Positions 17,881-27,210 of a DNA stretch of 39,607 nt are shown here, in pieces. The DNA comes from Phaeovulum veldkampii DSM 11550 (GTDB lineage Bacteria > Pseudomonadota > Alphaproteobacteria > Rhodobacterales > Rhodobacteraceae). Where the stretch lies: the NCBI RefSeq assembly GCF_003034995.1, contig NZ_PZKF01000026.1, forward strand, positions 1 to 39,607, in the 5' to 3' direction. Under the pieces are notes generated by a model that saw nothing but the letters and a program-made list of their open reading frames with translations, did no database searches and was not told where the DNA came from. A program made the position numbers and the translations under genes. Each line of letters starts with the position of its first letter. The stretch's first letter is position 1.

Positions 17881-19302
17881 TCAGCGGTGCTGAACGTCGA
17901 GCTTGTCCACGGTGTCGAATTCGAACTTGATCTCTTTCCATGTCTCCATGGCGATCTTCAGTTCGGGGCTGTGGGCGGCGGCCTTGGTCAGGATGTCCTT
18001 GCCCTCTTTCTCGATCTCGCGGCCCTCGTTGCGGGCCTGCACGCAGGCCTCCAGCGCCACGCGGTTGGCCGCTGCCCCGGCCGCGTTGCCCCAGGGGTGG
18101 CCCAGCGTACCGCCCCCGAATTGCAGAACCGAGTCGTTGCCAAAGATCGAGACCAGCGCCGGCATATGCCACACATGGATGCCGCCCGAGGCGACCGGGA
18201 AGACGCCCGGCTGCGGCCCCCAGTCCTGATCAAAGAAGATGCCCTTGGAACGGTCGGCCTTGATGAAACGGTCGCGCATCAGGTTGATCCAGCCGATCGT
18301 AGCCTCGCGGTCGCCCTCCAGCTTGCCCACCACGGTGCCCGAATGCAGATGGTCGCCACCGATCAGACGCAGCAGTTTCGCCAGCACGCGGAAGTTGATG
18401 CCGTGATTGGGGTTGCGGTCGATCACGCCATGCATGGCGCGGTGAACGTGCAAAAGCATCCCGTTCTTGCGGCACCACTTCGACAGCGAGGTATGCGCTG
18501 CCCAGCCCACCGTCAGATAGTCCGACATGATGATCGGGGTGCCGATTTCCTTGGCGAACTCGGCGCGTTCATACATCTCTTCCATCGTCGCGGCGGTCAC
18601 GTTCATGTAATGACCCTTGCGCTCGCCGGTTTCTGCCTCGGCCTTTTCGATCGCCTCCTGGCAGAACAGGAAACGGTCGCGCCAGCGCATGAAGGGCTGG
18701 CTGTTGACGTTTTCGTCGTCCTTGGCGAAATCAAGCCCGCCGCGCAGCACCTCATACACCGCCCGGCCATAGTTTTTCGCCGACAGGCCCAGTTTCGGCT
18801 TGATCGTGCAGCCCAGCATCGGGCGGCCGTATTTATCCAGAATATCGCGTTCCACCATCATGCCGTTGGGCGCGCCGGGGCACGACATCACGAACCACAG
18901 CGGAAAGCGCACATCCTCCAGCCGCAGCGAGCGGACGGCCTTGAAGCCGAACACGTTGCCCACGATCGAGGTGAAGACGTTGACCACCGAGCCTTCTTCG
19001 AACAGATCCATCGGATAGGCGATGAAGGCATAGAAGGCCTCGTCGTTGCCCGGCACGTCCTCGATCGCATAGGCGCGGCCCTTGTAGTAATCGAGATCGG
19101 TCAGCAGGTCGGTCCAGACCGTCGTCCAGGTGCCGGTCGAGCTTTCGGCGGCGACCGCTGCAGCGGCTTCCTCGCGCGAGATGCCGGCTTGCGGGATCAC
19201 CTTGAACACGGCCAGGATGTCGCTTTCCTTGACCTGATATTCGGGTTCCCAATAGGTCGAGCGGTATTCCTTGACACCGGCGTCGTATTTCTTCGCGGCC
19301 AT
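17881..19302 (-). CDS. cbbL: RuBisCO large subunit, form IA
   Basis: A 473-residue form I large subunit, carboxylating ribulose-1,5-bisphosphate in the Calvin cycle. Active-site elements are intact: Lys168 in [11 protein letters not shown], the carbamylated Lys194 in [10 protein letters not shown], loop 6 [12 protein letters not shown], and [11 protein letters not shown]. The protein is of the green-like form IA, consistent with cbbQ and cbbO in the operon and with the short N-terminus ([18 protein letters not shown]). The ATG at 19302 follows GGGAGGAG. It is first in cbbLSQO and divergent from cbbR. Confidence 0.98.
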   Translation of the reverse strand: MAAKKYDAGVKEYRSTYWEPEYQVKESDILAVFKVIPQAGISREEAAAAVAAESSTGTWTTVWTDLLTDLDYYKGRAYAIEDVPGNDEAFYAFIAYPMDLFEEGSVVNVFTSIVGNVFGFKAVRSLRLEDVRFPLWFVMSCPGAPNGMMVERDILDKYGRPMLGCTIKPKLGLSAKNYGRAVYEVLRGGLDFAKDDENVNSQPFMRWRDRFLFCQEAIEKAEAETGERKGHYMNVTAATMEEMYERAEFAKEIGTPIIMSDYLTVGWAAHTSLSKWCRKNGMLLHVHRAMHGVIDRNPNHGINFRVLAKLLRLIGGDHLHSGTVVGKLEGDREATIGWINLMRDRFIKADRSKGIFFDQDWGPQPGVFPVASGGIHVWHMPALVSIFGNDSVLQFGGGTLGHPWGNAAGAAANRVALEACVQARNEGREIEKEGKDILTKAAAHSPELKIAMETWKEIKFEFDTVDKLDVQHR

Positions 19303-19422
19303 TAGCGGCTCCTCCCAATGTGACTGCGGGGCCCGAGATCGGCTTCGGGATGCGAGCTTTATGGCGGCTTGCGTGAATTTACAAAACTGAATAGATTTTA
19401 TTGCAAGACTTTATCAGGGTGA
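19303..19422. promoter_or_regulatory. cbbL-cbbR divergent control region
   Basis: A 120-bp region, AT-rich toward cbbR (19370-19415), between the divergent cbb operon and its LysR regulator. It contains several T-N11-A type pairs and repeated TGAAT words (TGAATTTAC and TGAATAGAT, 14 bp apart), as expected for CbbR binding. Exact operator limits cannot be set by eye. Confidence 0.5.
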
Positions 19423-20355
19423 ATGATGCGCTACAGTCTGCGTCAGTTTCGTGTGTTTCAGTCGGTTGCGCGCCACGCCAGCTATACCCGCGCCGCCGAA
19501 GAGTTGAATCTGACGCAACCGGCTGTTTTCACGCAGGTGAAACAACTGGAAGAAACACTGGGCATGGCCCTTCTGGAACGGATCGGCAAGCAGATGCACC
19601 TGACCGAGGCGGGCCGCGCCGTGGCCGAAACCGCGCGCGAAACGCTGGAGGGCATCGAGCGGCTGGAGATGCAACTGGCCGATCTGCGGGGGCTGAAACA
19701 GGGGCGGTTGCGCATCGCCATCGTCTCGACGGTGCAATATTTCCTGCCGCGCCGTCTGGGCGAATTCTGCACCCGTTATCCCGGCATCGAGGTGGCGCTG
19801 ACCGTGACCAACCGTGAAACCGTGCTGGCCCGGCTGGCCGCCAATGATGATGACCTTTGCATTCTTGGCCAGCCACCCGAGGGGCTGGATGTGATCGCCA
19901 CGCCGATTGCGGCCAATCCGATCGTGGTGCTGGCCCGCGCCGATCACCCGCTGGCCGCCGAACGTGACATCGCGCCCGGACGCCTGGCGACCGAGGCCTT
20001 CGTGCTGCGCGAAACCGGCTCGGGCACCCGCGCCGCTGCCGAACGGTTCTTTGCCGAACACGGTCTGCACCCGCGGGTGCGAATGGACCTGGGCTCGAAC
20101 GAGGCGATCAAGCAGGCGGTGATCGGCGGGCTGGGGCTTGCGATCCTGTCGCAGGACACGCTGGGGCTGGAGGGGGAAACCGGCCTGCTGGTGCCACTGG
20201 ATGTGCGGGGCTTTCCGCTGATGCGGCAGTGGCATGTCGCCTATCCGCGCGGCAAGCACCTGTCGGTCGCCGCCGCGGCCTTTCTGATGCATCTGCGCGA
20301 CCACGCGGGCGGGGCAGGGGGGCAGGTCGGGCCGCACCCCCTAAAGCCCCATTGA
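19423..20355 (+). CDS. cbbR: LysR-type regulator CbbR
   Basis: A 310-residue LysR-family regulator. The winged helix-turn-helix spans about residues 5-63 ([35 protein letters not shown]) and is followed by a substrate-binding domain. Its divergent position next to cbbLSQO identifies it as CbbR, which activates cbb genes in response to Calvin-cycle metabolites. Two adjacent Met codons open the frame (19423 and 19426); the second begins the usual MRYSLRQF. The AT-rich 120-bp gap to cbbL presumably contains both its own and the operon promoter. Confidence 0.93.
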   Translation: MMRYSLRQFRVFQSVARHASYTRAAEELNLTQPAVFTQVKQLEETLGMALLERIGKQMHLTEAGRAVAETARETLEGIERLEMQLADLRGLKQGRLRIAIVSTVQYFLPRRLGEFCTRYPGIEVALTVTNRETVLARLAANDDDLCILGQPPEGLDVIATPIAANPIVVLARADHPLAAERDIAPGRLATEAFVLRETGSGTRAAAERFFAEHGLHPRVRMDLGSNEAIKQAVIGGLGLAILSQDTLGLEGETGLLVPLDVRGFPLMRQWHVAYPRGKHLSVAAAAFLMHLRDHAGGAGGQVGPHPLKPH

Positions 20356-20377
20356 CCGGCCAAGGATTCCTGCTCAT

Positions 20378-22186
20378 ATGCCGGCCATGACCCAGCTTGA
20401 CCTGATCCGCAACTTTTCGATCGTGGCCCACATTGACCACGGCAAATCCACCCTCGCTGACCGGCTGATCCAGCTGACCGGCACTGTTGCCGCGCGCGAC
20501 ATGAAGGCGCAGCTTCTGGACAGCATGGATATCGAGCGTGAGCGTGGCATCACGATCAAGGCCAACACGGTGCGGATCGAATATCCCGCCAGGGATGGCA
20601 AGACCTACATCCTGAACCTGATCGACACGCCGGGCCATGTGGACTTTGCCTATGAGGTCAGCCGCAGCATGCGCGCGGTCGAAGGCTCGCTGCTGGTCGT
20701 GGACGCGTCTCAGGGCGTCGAGGCGCAGACGCTGGCCAACGTCTATCAGGCGATCGACGCGGGCCACGAAATCGTGCCGGTTCTGAACAAGATCGACCTG
20801 CCCGCCGCCGAACCCGACCGGGTGAAGGAACAGATCGAGGATGTGATCGGCATCGACGCCAGTCAGGCGATCCCGATTTCGGCCAAGTCGGGCCTGGGCA
20901 TTCCCGACGTGCTGGAGGCGATCGTCACCCGCCTGCCCGCACCCACGGGCACCCGCGACGCGCCGCTGAAGGCGATGCTGGTCGATAGCTGGTATGACAG
21001 CTATCTGGGCGTCGTGGTGATGATCCGGGTGATGGATGGCGTGATCCGCAAGGGCGACCGCATCAAGATGATGCAGACCGGCGCGGTCTATGGCATCGAC
21101 AAACTGGCGGTGCTGAAACCCCAGATGGTCGATATCCCCGAACTGGGGCCGGGCGAGATTGGCGTGTTCACCGCCTCGATCAAGCAGGTCCGCGATACGC
21201 GCGTGGGCGATACCATCACGCATGAGAAAAAAGGCTGCGCCGAGGCGCTGCCGGGCTTCAAACCGGCGCAGCCGGTGGTGTTCTGCGGCCTCTTTCCGGT
21301 CGATGCGAACGATTTTGAAAACCTGCGCGACGCGATCGAAAAACTGGCGCTGAACGACGCCTCGTTCAGTTCGGAAATGGAAACCTCGGCGGCGCTGGGC
21401 TTTGGCTTTCGCTGCGGGTTCCTGGGTCTGCTGCACCTTGAGGTCATCCGCGACCGTCTGGAACGCGAATATGACCTTGACCTGATCACCACCGCGCCTT
21501 CGGTCGTGTTCAAGCTCCACATGCGCGATGGCGAGGTGCGCGACCTGCACAACCCCGCCGACATGCCTGACCTGACCTATGTGGACCATATCGAAGAGCC
21601 GCGCATCAAGGCCACGATCATGGTGCCCGACGAGTATCTGGGCGACGTGCTGAAGCTGTGCCAGGACCGCCGCGGCATCCAGATGGACCTGACCTACGCC
21701 GGCAGCCGTGCCATGGTGGTCTATGACCTGCCGCTGGCCGAGGTTGTGTTCGACTTTTACGACCGGCTGAAATCGGTGACCAAGGGCTATGCCAGCTTTG
21801 ACTATCAGATGATGGGCTACCGCGAGGATTTCCTTGTAAAAATGTCCATCCTTGTGAACGACGAGCCGGTCGATGCCCTGTCAACCATGGTGCATCGCGA
21901 CCGGGCCGAGGCCCGCGGCCGCGCGATGGTGGAAAAGTTGAAAGAGCTGATCCCGCGCCACATGTTCAAGATCCCTATTCAGGCTGCCATCGGCGCTCGC
22001 GTGATCGCCCGCGAAACGCTGAGCGCGATGCGCAAGGACGTGACTGCAAAATGCTATGGCGGCGACGTGACCCGCAAGAAGAAGCTGCTGGAGAAGCAGA
22101 AGGCCGGCAAGAAGAAGATGCGCCAGTTCGGCAAGGTGGAAATCCCGCAGCAGGCGTTCATCTCGGCGTTGAAGATGGATGAATGA
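20378..22186 (+). CDS. lepA: Elongation factor 4 (LepA)
   Basis: A 602-residue translational GTPase of the LepA/EF4 family, which acts on stalled or early elongating ribosomes at the membrane. G1 is AHIDHGKS (residues 17-24), G3 is [15 protein letters not shown]4 is NKIDLP. The LepA-specific C-terminal domain is recognisable in [20 protein letters not shown] (GDVTRK motif). Length is standard. Of two ATGs (20378 and 20387) the first is taken; AAGGA lies about 11 bases upstream. It is tandem to cbbR with a 22-bp gap but is functionally unrelated. Confidence 0.98.
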   Translation: MPAMTQLDLIRNFSIVAHIDHGKSTLADRLIQLTGTVAARDMKAQLLDSMDIERERGITIKANTVRIEYPARDGKTYILNLIDTPGHVDFAYEVSRSMRAVEGSLLVVDASQGVEAQTLANVYQAIDAGHEIVPVLNKIDLPAAEPDRVKEQIEDVIGIDASQAIPISAKSGLGIPDVLEAIVTRLPAPTGTRDAPLKAMLVDSWYDSYLGVVVMIRVMDGVIRKGDRIKMMQTGAVYGIDKLAVLKPQMVDIPELGPGEIGVFTASIKQVRDTRVGDTITHEKKGCAEALPGFKPAQPVVFCGLFPVDANDFENLRDAIEKLALNDASFSSEMETSAALGFGFRCGFLGLLHLEVIRDRLEREYDLDLITTAPSVVFKLHMRDGEVRDLHNPADMPDLTYVDHIEEPRIKATIMVPDEYLGDVLKLCQDRRGIQMDLTYAGSRAMVVYDLPLAEVVFDFYDRLKSVTKGYASFDYQMMGYREDFLVKMSILVNDEPVDALSTMVHRDRAEARGRAMVEKLKELIPRHMFKIPIQAAIGARVIARETLSAMRKDVTAKCYGGDVTRKKKLLEKQKAGKKKMRQFGKVEIPQQAFISALKMDE

Positions 22187-22290
22187 GGGGGTGTGGGTGC
22201 GCGCTCTGCACGCAACCCATGCCGTCCCGCGCCGGATCGCCCTTTTCCTTTGCCCCGTCGCGAACTAGCTTTCCCGCAAAGGAGAGCCTC

Positions 22291-24309
22291 ATGCCCAACC
22301 CGCTTTTGTCCGACTGGTCCGGCCCGTTCGCGCTGCCACCCTTTGCGGCCATTGCCGACGACCATTTTGCCCCCGCCTTCGACGTCGCTCTGGCCGAGGC
22401 GCGGGCGGCTGTGGCGGCGATTGCCGGCAACCCTGAACCGCCCGATTTTGCCAATACCATCGCCGCGCTGGAATTGGCCGAGGGCACACTGGACCGTGTG
22501 GCTGGTGTGTTTTACAATCTCGCCGGTGCCGACAGCACCCCCGCGCGTGAGGCGTTGCAGCGCGATCTGGCCCCGAAAATGTCGGCGTTTTCATCCGAGG
22601 TGACCACCAATCCCGCGCTGTTCGCGCGGATCGAGGCGTTGTGGGCCGCGCGCGAAACGCTGGGGCTGAGCCTTGAACAGGCGCGGGTTCTGGACCTGTA
22701 TCGTCAGATGTTTCTGCGCGCCGGGGCGGGGCTGGATGCGCCGGGCCGGGCGCGAATGGCGGCGGTCAAGGAACGGCTGGCGGTGCTGTCGACAGCATTC
22801 AGCCAGAACCTGCTGGCCGACGAACGCGACTGGTTCGTGCCGCTCGCGCCCGAGGATCTGGAGGGCTTGCCCGAATTTGTGCAGGCCGCAGCCCAGGCCG
22901 CCGGGGCCGAGCGCGGGCAGGCCGGGCCGGTGCTGACGCTGAACCGCTCGTTGATCGTGCCGTTCCTGCAATTCTCGCCCCGCCGCGATCTGCGCGCGCG
23001 GGCCTTTGCGGCCTGGGTCGCGCGCGGGGCAAACGGAGGCGAAACCGACAACCGGGCGCTGGCCGCCGAAATTCTGGCCCTGCGCGAGGAACGGGCAAAG
23101 CTGCTGGGCTATCCGAGTTTTGCAGCCTACAAGCTGGAACCCGAAATGGCTCGCAGCCCCGACCGGGTGCGCGATCTGCTGATGCGGGTCTGGGTGCCCG
23201 CCAAGGCGCGGGCCGAGGCCGACGCCGGGCAGCTTGCCGAACTGCTGCATGCCGACGGCCACAATGGCGCGCTGGAACCGTGGGACTGGCGCTATTATTC
23301 GGAACGCCGCCGCAAGGCACTGCATGATTTCGACGAGGCCGCGCTGAAACCCTATCTGTCGCTGCCCGCCATGCTGGGGGCGATGTTTGACGTGGCCAGC
23401 CGCCTGTTCGGGCTGAGCTTTCGCCCCCTGGATGGGCCGTTCTACCACCCCGACGTGCAGGGCTGGGAGGTGACGCGGGAGGGGCGTCATCTGGCGGTGT
23501 TTCTGGGTGACTACTACGCGCGGGCTTCAAAACGCTCGGGTGCGTGGTGTTCGGCGATGCGGTCGCAGCGCAAGCTGGGCGGCGAGGTGCGGCCGATCGT
23601 GCTCAACGTGTGCAATTTTGCCAAGGGCGACCCGGCGCTGTTGTCATGGGATGATGCGCGCACGCTGTTTCATGAATTCGGCCATGCGCTGCACCAGATG
23701 CTGTCGGATGTGACGCATCCGTTCATTTCCGGCACCAGCGTGGCGCGCGATTTCGTGGAACTGCCCAGCCAGTTGTTCGAACACTGGCTCGAGGTGCCCG
23801 AGGTGCTGGCCCGCCACGCCCGCCATCATCAGACCGGCGCGCCGATGCCCGAGGATCTGCGCGCCCGGTTGCTGGCCGCGGGCACCTGGGATCAGGGCTT
23901 TGCCACGGTGGAATATCTGGGCTCGGCGCTGGTTGATCTGGCATTTCATCAGGGCGCCGCGCCCGCCGACCCGATGGCGATGCAGGCCGAAGTGCTGGCG
24001 GGGCTGGGGATGCCGCGCGCAATTCCGATGCGTCACGCGACCCCGCATTTCGCGCATGTGTTTTCGGGCGATGGCTATTCGGCGGGCTATTACAGCTACA
24101 TGTGGTCTGAGGTGATGGATGCCGACGCCTTCGCCGCCTTTGAAGAGGCGGGCGACCCGTTCGACCCGGCCACTGCGGCGCGGCTGGAACGGTTCATCCT
24201 GTCGGCAGGCGGCTCGCGCCCTGCGGAAGAGTTGTATGCCGCCTTCCGGGGCCGGATGCCGGGGGTGGAGCCGCTGCTGAAGGGCCGTGGGCTCTTGGAT
24301 GCCGCCTGA
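22291..24309 (+). CDS. M3 family zinc metallopeptidase (oligopeptidase A / Dcp type)
   Basis: A 672-residue M3-family peptidase that degrades oligopeptides in the cytoplasm. The zinc motif HEFGHALH begins at residue 461 (TLFHEFGHALHQML), and the downstream FVELPSQLFEHW carries the third zinc ligand Glu. No signal peptide is visible. The ATG at 22291 follows AAAGGAGAG, and the protein then begins MPNPLLSDWSGPF as in relatives; the frame open upstream to 22183 is not used. Whether it is closer to Dcp or OpdA cannot be settled from sequence alone. Confidence 0.93.
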   Translation: MPNPLLSDWSGPFALPPFAAIADDHFAPAFDVALAEARAAVAAIAGNPEPPDFANTIAALELAEGTLDRVAGVFYNLAGADSTPAREALQRDLAPKMSAFSSEVTTNPALFARIEALWAARETLGLSLEQARVLDLYRQMFLRAGAGLDAPGRARMAAVKERLAVLSTAFSQNLLADERDWFVPLAPEDLEGLPEFVQAAAQAAGAERGQAGPVLTLNRSLIVPFLQFSPRRDLRARAFAAWVARGANGGETDNRALAAEILALREERAKLLGYPSFAAYKLEPEMARSPDRVRDLLMRVWVPAKARAEADAGQLAELLHADGHNGALEPWDWRYYSERRRKALHDFDEAALKPYLSLPAMLGAMFDVASRLFGLSFRPLDGPFYHPDVQGWEVTREGRHLAVFLGDYYARASKRSGAWCSAMRSQRKLGGEVRPIVLNVCNFAKGDPALLSWDDARTLFHEFGHALHQMLSDVTHPFISGTSVARDFVELPSQLFEHWLEVPEVLARHARHHQTGAPMPEDLRARLLAAGTWDQGFATVEYLGSALVDLAFHQGAAPADPMAMQAEVLAGLGMPRAIPMRHATPHFAHVFSGDGYSAGYYSYMWSEVMDADAFAAFEEAGDPFDPATAARLERFILSAGGSRPAEELYAAFRGRMPGVEPLLKGRGLLDAA

Positions 24310-24321
24310 TCCTTTGGCCGG

Positions 24322-24357
24322 GTGCGGAAGCCTCCGGCGGGGATATTTGGGCCAAGA
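24322..24357. repeat. REP-like intergenic element, copy 1
   Basis: The segment GCCTCCGGCGGGGATATTTG and the following GGCCAAGATGAA lie between the convergent M3 peptidase and CDF genes. I recognise this word as one that recurs between genes in many Rhodobacteraceae genomes. It shares the core AAATATCC (reverse strand) with the element at 27047. Confidence 0.45.
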
Positions 24358-24365
24358 TGAATGGG

Positions 24366-25250
24366 TCAGTCGCGCGCGACATCCTGATGGATGATGATGT
24401 CGGCGTCAGGATAGGCCTCAAGGATTGCGCGTTTCAGCCCGGCGCTGATCGCATGAGCGGCGCTGAGCGATTGGGCGCCATCCAGTTCGACATGGAGGTG
24501 CACGAAGATGCGGCTGCCTGCGGTGCGGGTTTTCAGGTCGTGATAGCCGCGCACGCCGGGAAAGCCGCGGGTGATGGCGGCGATGCCGTCGACCGTGGCC
24601 TGATCGGCGGCGCGGTCCATCAGCGCATCCCAAGCCGCGCGGCCGATCTTGAGCGCGCCGAACACCATGATCGAGGCGGCGATCAGCGCCACGATGCTGT
24701 CGATCTTGTTCACCCCGAACCGTGCCGAGACCGCCAGCGCCATGATCGCGCCCAGCGTCGGCAACAGATCACCCATATAATGCAGCGAGTCGGCGGCCAC
24801 GACTCGGTTGCCGGTGCGCGCCGTCACCCAGCGTTGCCACAGCACCAGAGCCCCGGTCAGCACCGCCGACACGACCATCACCACGATCCCGGTGGTTTCG
24901 GCCGCAAGCGGCGCGGGCGCGTTCGACATCAGCCGCAGCCCGGCCATCCAGCCGATTGCCCCCGCCGCGGCCAGAATGAACAGCGATTGCCCCAGCGCGG
25001 TCAGATCCTCGACCGAGGTGTGGCCGAAATGGTGGTCTTCGTCGGCCGGCCGGGCGGCGTAGAGGATGGCAAACAGCCCGCCCAGCGATATCAGCAGATC
25101 CATCGCACTGTCGGTGGCCGAGGCCGCGATCGACAGGGAACCGGTTTGCCCCACTGCCCAGAGCTTTAGCGCCACGAGAACCATGGCCACAGCCGTCGAA
25201 GCCAGCCCCGCTGACAGGTTGAGACTGTGCTGCGCAGCTTTCCGGCCCAT
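24366..25250 (-). CDS. Cation diffusion facilitator (CDF) metal exporter
   Basis: A 294-residue inner-membrane CDF transporter of the FieF/YiiP type. The paired metal-site motifs are DSAMDLLISLGG (helix 2) and DSLHYMGDLLP (helix 5), and there are about six hydrophobic segments in the first 200 residues. The cytoplasmic C-terminal domain has HxHxE-type residues (FVHLHVELDG). The His/Asp-rich loop DEDHHFGH follows helix 2. It probably exports Zn2+ or Fe2+ by proton antiport. The exact metal is not determined by what is seen. The start ATG at 25250 gives MGRKAAQHSLNLSAG. Confidence 0.92.
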   Translation of the reverse strand: MGRKAAQHSLNLSAGLASTAVAMVLVALKLWAVGQTGSLSIAASATDSAMDLLISLGGLFAILYAARPADEDHHFGHTSVEDLTALGQSLFILAAAGAIGWMAGLRLMSNAPAPLAAETTGIVVMVVSAVLTGALVLWQRWVTARTGNRVVAADSLHYMGDLLPTLGAIMALAVSARFGVNKIDSIVALIAASIMVFGALKIGRAAWDALMDRAADQATVDGIAAITRGFPGVRGYHDLKTRTAGSRIFVHLHVELDGAQSLSAAHAISAGLKRAILEAYPDADIIIHQDVARD

Positions 25251-25307
25251 GGAATCGCCCCCGTTCCTGCCTGATGCAGAGCCGATCTCCTAGCGCCGCG
25301 GGCGGGG

Positions 25308-25901
25308 TTAGTCACGCAGTTCGTCGGGTTCCACCCCCCAGAGGGCGGATTTGCGCAGCCAGCCGCGCTCGTCGCCCGCGCGCACCCGGCACCAGTCTGG
25401 CAGGCATTCCTCCAGCCGCCCGATCACCCCGGCCTCGGCCATCGCCATCACCGGGGCGCCGTCGTCGGGGCTGAGCCGCATCTGCGCCATATCGTCCTGC
25501 ACGATCACCGTGCGCACCCCCGACAGCAGCGAATAATGCACCCATCCGCCCGCTCCGTCGCGGTCCTCGACGCGGCGCCAGTGGCCGAATTCGGCCGTCA
25601 CGCGCAACGGCATCCCGTTGTGGCGGAACACCCAGTCGATCCGGTGCGACAGCGAGGGGCCGCGCCGTGCGTTGCCCTCTGACCCTTTCAGCGAGACATA
25701 GCGCGGCAGCGGCAGGTTGGTGACGCTGCCGCGCCCCGCCGCCGCCTCTGCGACCGCCCCATCCACCGCTTCGGCCATGGCTTCTGCCATCGCCTCCGGG
25801 TTTGGGGCATCGGCAGGCTGCGCGCTGCCATCCTGTGCCCGTAGCGGCCCGGCCTGCGCCAGAACCAGCGCAAGCGCCGCCCCCATCCACCAAGATCTCA
25901 T
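25308..25901 (-). CDS. Exported SH3-like domain protein
   Basis: A 197-residue protein with an N-terminal signal peptide (MRSWWMGAALALVLAQAG, cleavage near LRAQDG) and an Ala/Glu-rich linker. It then has two SH3-like segments: LPRYVSLKGSEGNARRGPS with DWVFRHNGMPLRVTAEFG, then GWVHYSLLSGVR and DWCRVRAGDERGWLRKSALWG. This is the bacterial SH3 (SH3_4 / YgiM-like) architecture found in periplasmic proteins that bind the cell wall. Function is unknown. It lies 57 bp upstream of the CDF gene on the same strand; a shared transcript is possible but there is no functional link. Confidence 0.85.
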   Translation of the reverse strand: MRSWWMGAALALVLAQAGPLRAQDGSAQPADAPNPEAMAEAMAEAVDGAVAEAAAGRGSVTNLPLPRYVSLKGSEGNARRGPSLSHRIDWVFRHNGMPLRVTAEFGHWRRVEDRDGAGGWVHYSLLSGVRTVIVQDDMAQMRLSPDDGAPVMAMAEAGVIGRLEECLPDWCRVRAGDERGWLRKSALWGVEPDELRD

Positions 25902-26044
25902 TGCCTATCCTGTCCCTTGCCCGATCTGCGCGGGTCTTTCTCGGCTCCGGCGCGCATTCCACGCGTTCCGGGCCTTGTGCGCCCGCTCTTTGCGCGTCAC
26001 TTTGCCAGCAGAAGCCGGACCAGGGAAGAGAGGAGACCCCCGTC

Positions 26045-27031
26045 ATGCCCGCACCGCGCCTGAGTGTTGTCCTGACGCGACGGTTGCCCGAGGTTGTCGA
26101 GACCCGGATGAAGGAATTGTTCGATGTCGAACTGCGTGAAAACGACATCCGCATGAGCCGTGACGAACTGGCCGCGGCGATGCGCCGGGCCGATGTGCTG
26201 GTGCCCTGCGTGACCGACCCGATCGACGCCGCGCTGCTGGCGCAAGCCGGTGACAAGCTGAAGCTGATCGCCAATTATGGCGCCGGGATCGACCATATCG
26301 ACGTGGCCTCGGCCCGCCAGCGCGGGGTGCTGGTCTCCAATACCCCCGGCGTCGTCACCGAAGACACTGCCGACATGACCATGGCGCTGATCCTTGGCGT
26401 CACTCGCCGCATCCCCGAAGGGATGGCGCTGATGCAATCGGGCCAATGGCAGGGCTGGTCGCCCACTGCCTTCATGGGGGGGCGCGTCGGCGGGCGCCGT
26501 CTGGGCATTCTCGGCATGGGCCGGATCGGTCAGGCGGTGGCGCGCCGCGCCCGCGCTTTCGGGATGCAGGTGCATTACCACAACCGCCGCCGCCTGCGTC
26601 CCGAGATCGAGGCCGAGGTCGAGGCGACGTGGTGGGAAAGCCTTGATCAGATGGTCAGCCGGGTCGATGTGCTGTCGATCAATTGCCCGCACACGCCCTC
26701 CACCTTCCATCTGATGAACGCGCGGCGGCTCAAGCTGATGAAGCCCTCTGCGGTGATCGTGAACACCTCGCGGGGCGAGGTGATCGACGAAAACGCGCTG
26801 ACGCGCATGATCCGCGCCGGCGAGATTGCGGGCGCCGGCCTTGACGTGTTCGAGCATGGTCACGAGATCAACCCCCGCCTGCGCGAACTGCCGAATGTGG
26901 TGCTCTTGCCGCATATGGGCTCGGCCACCGTCGAAGGCCGGGTTGAGATGGGTGAAAAGGTCATCATCAACATCAAGACCTTTGCCGATGGTCACCGCCC
27001 GCCCGATCTGGTGGTGCCGGGGGTGATGTAG
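26045..27031 (+). CDS. D-isomer 2-hydroxyacid dehydrogenase (glyoxylate/hydroxypyruvate reductase type)
   Basis: A 328-residue NAD(P)-dependent D-2-hydroxyacid dehydrogenase. The NAD-binding GxGxxG is in LGILGMGRIGQAVARRA, and the catalytic set Arg (NTSRGEVIDE), Glu (LDVFEHG) and His (LLPHMGSAT) is present. Its likely reactions are glyoxylate or hydroxypyruvate reduction, which would fit glycolate recycling in a RuBisCO-containing cell, but this is inference from family. The ATG at 26045 follows GAGAGGAG; the frame open to 25802 runs antisense to the SH3 gene and is not used. Confidence 0.9.
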   Translation: MPAPRLSVVLTRRLPEVVETRMKELFDVELRENDIRMSRDELAAAMRRADVLVPCVTDPIDAALLAQAGDKLKLIANYGAGIDHIDVASARQRGVLVSNTPGVVTEDTADMTMALILGVTRRIPEGMALMQSGQWQGWSPTAFMGGRVGGRRLGILGMGRIGQAVARRARAFGMQVHYHNRRRLRPEIEAEVEATWWESLDQMVSRVDVLSINCPHTPSTFHLMNARRLKLMKPSAVIVNTSRGEVIDENALTRMIRAGEIAGAGLDVFEHGHEINPRLRELPNVVLLPHMGSATVEGRVEMGEKVIINIKTFADGHRPPDLVVPGVM

Positions 27032-27046
27032 GGCCGCCCGCTTCTC

Positions 27047-27092
27047 GTTGCTGAAATATCCTCCGGGGGGTCCGGGGGTGGAAAACCCCCGG
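27047..27092. terminator. REP-like element with terminator-like hairpin, copy 2
   Basis: GAAATATCCTCCGGGGGG is followed by a perfect stem CCGGGGGT (27072-27079), loop GGAAA, ACCCCCGG (27085-27092). It lies downstream of the dehydrogenase gene. The AAATATCC core matches the reverse of the element at 24322. There is no T-tract. Confidence 0.45.
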
Positions 27093-27210
27093 CGCCTGCC
27101 GCCCGCCGCGCGGCCATGTCGTTTTCCCCCCTTATAGCGTCGGGCCAACCTTTCCCGGCTTTGCCCGCTCTGGCACACAGGTTTCAACACACCGCAGCAG
27201 GAGTCGGCCG

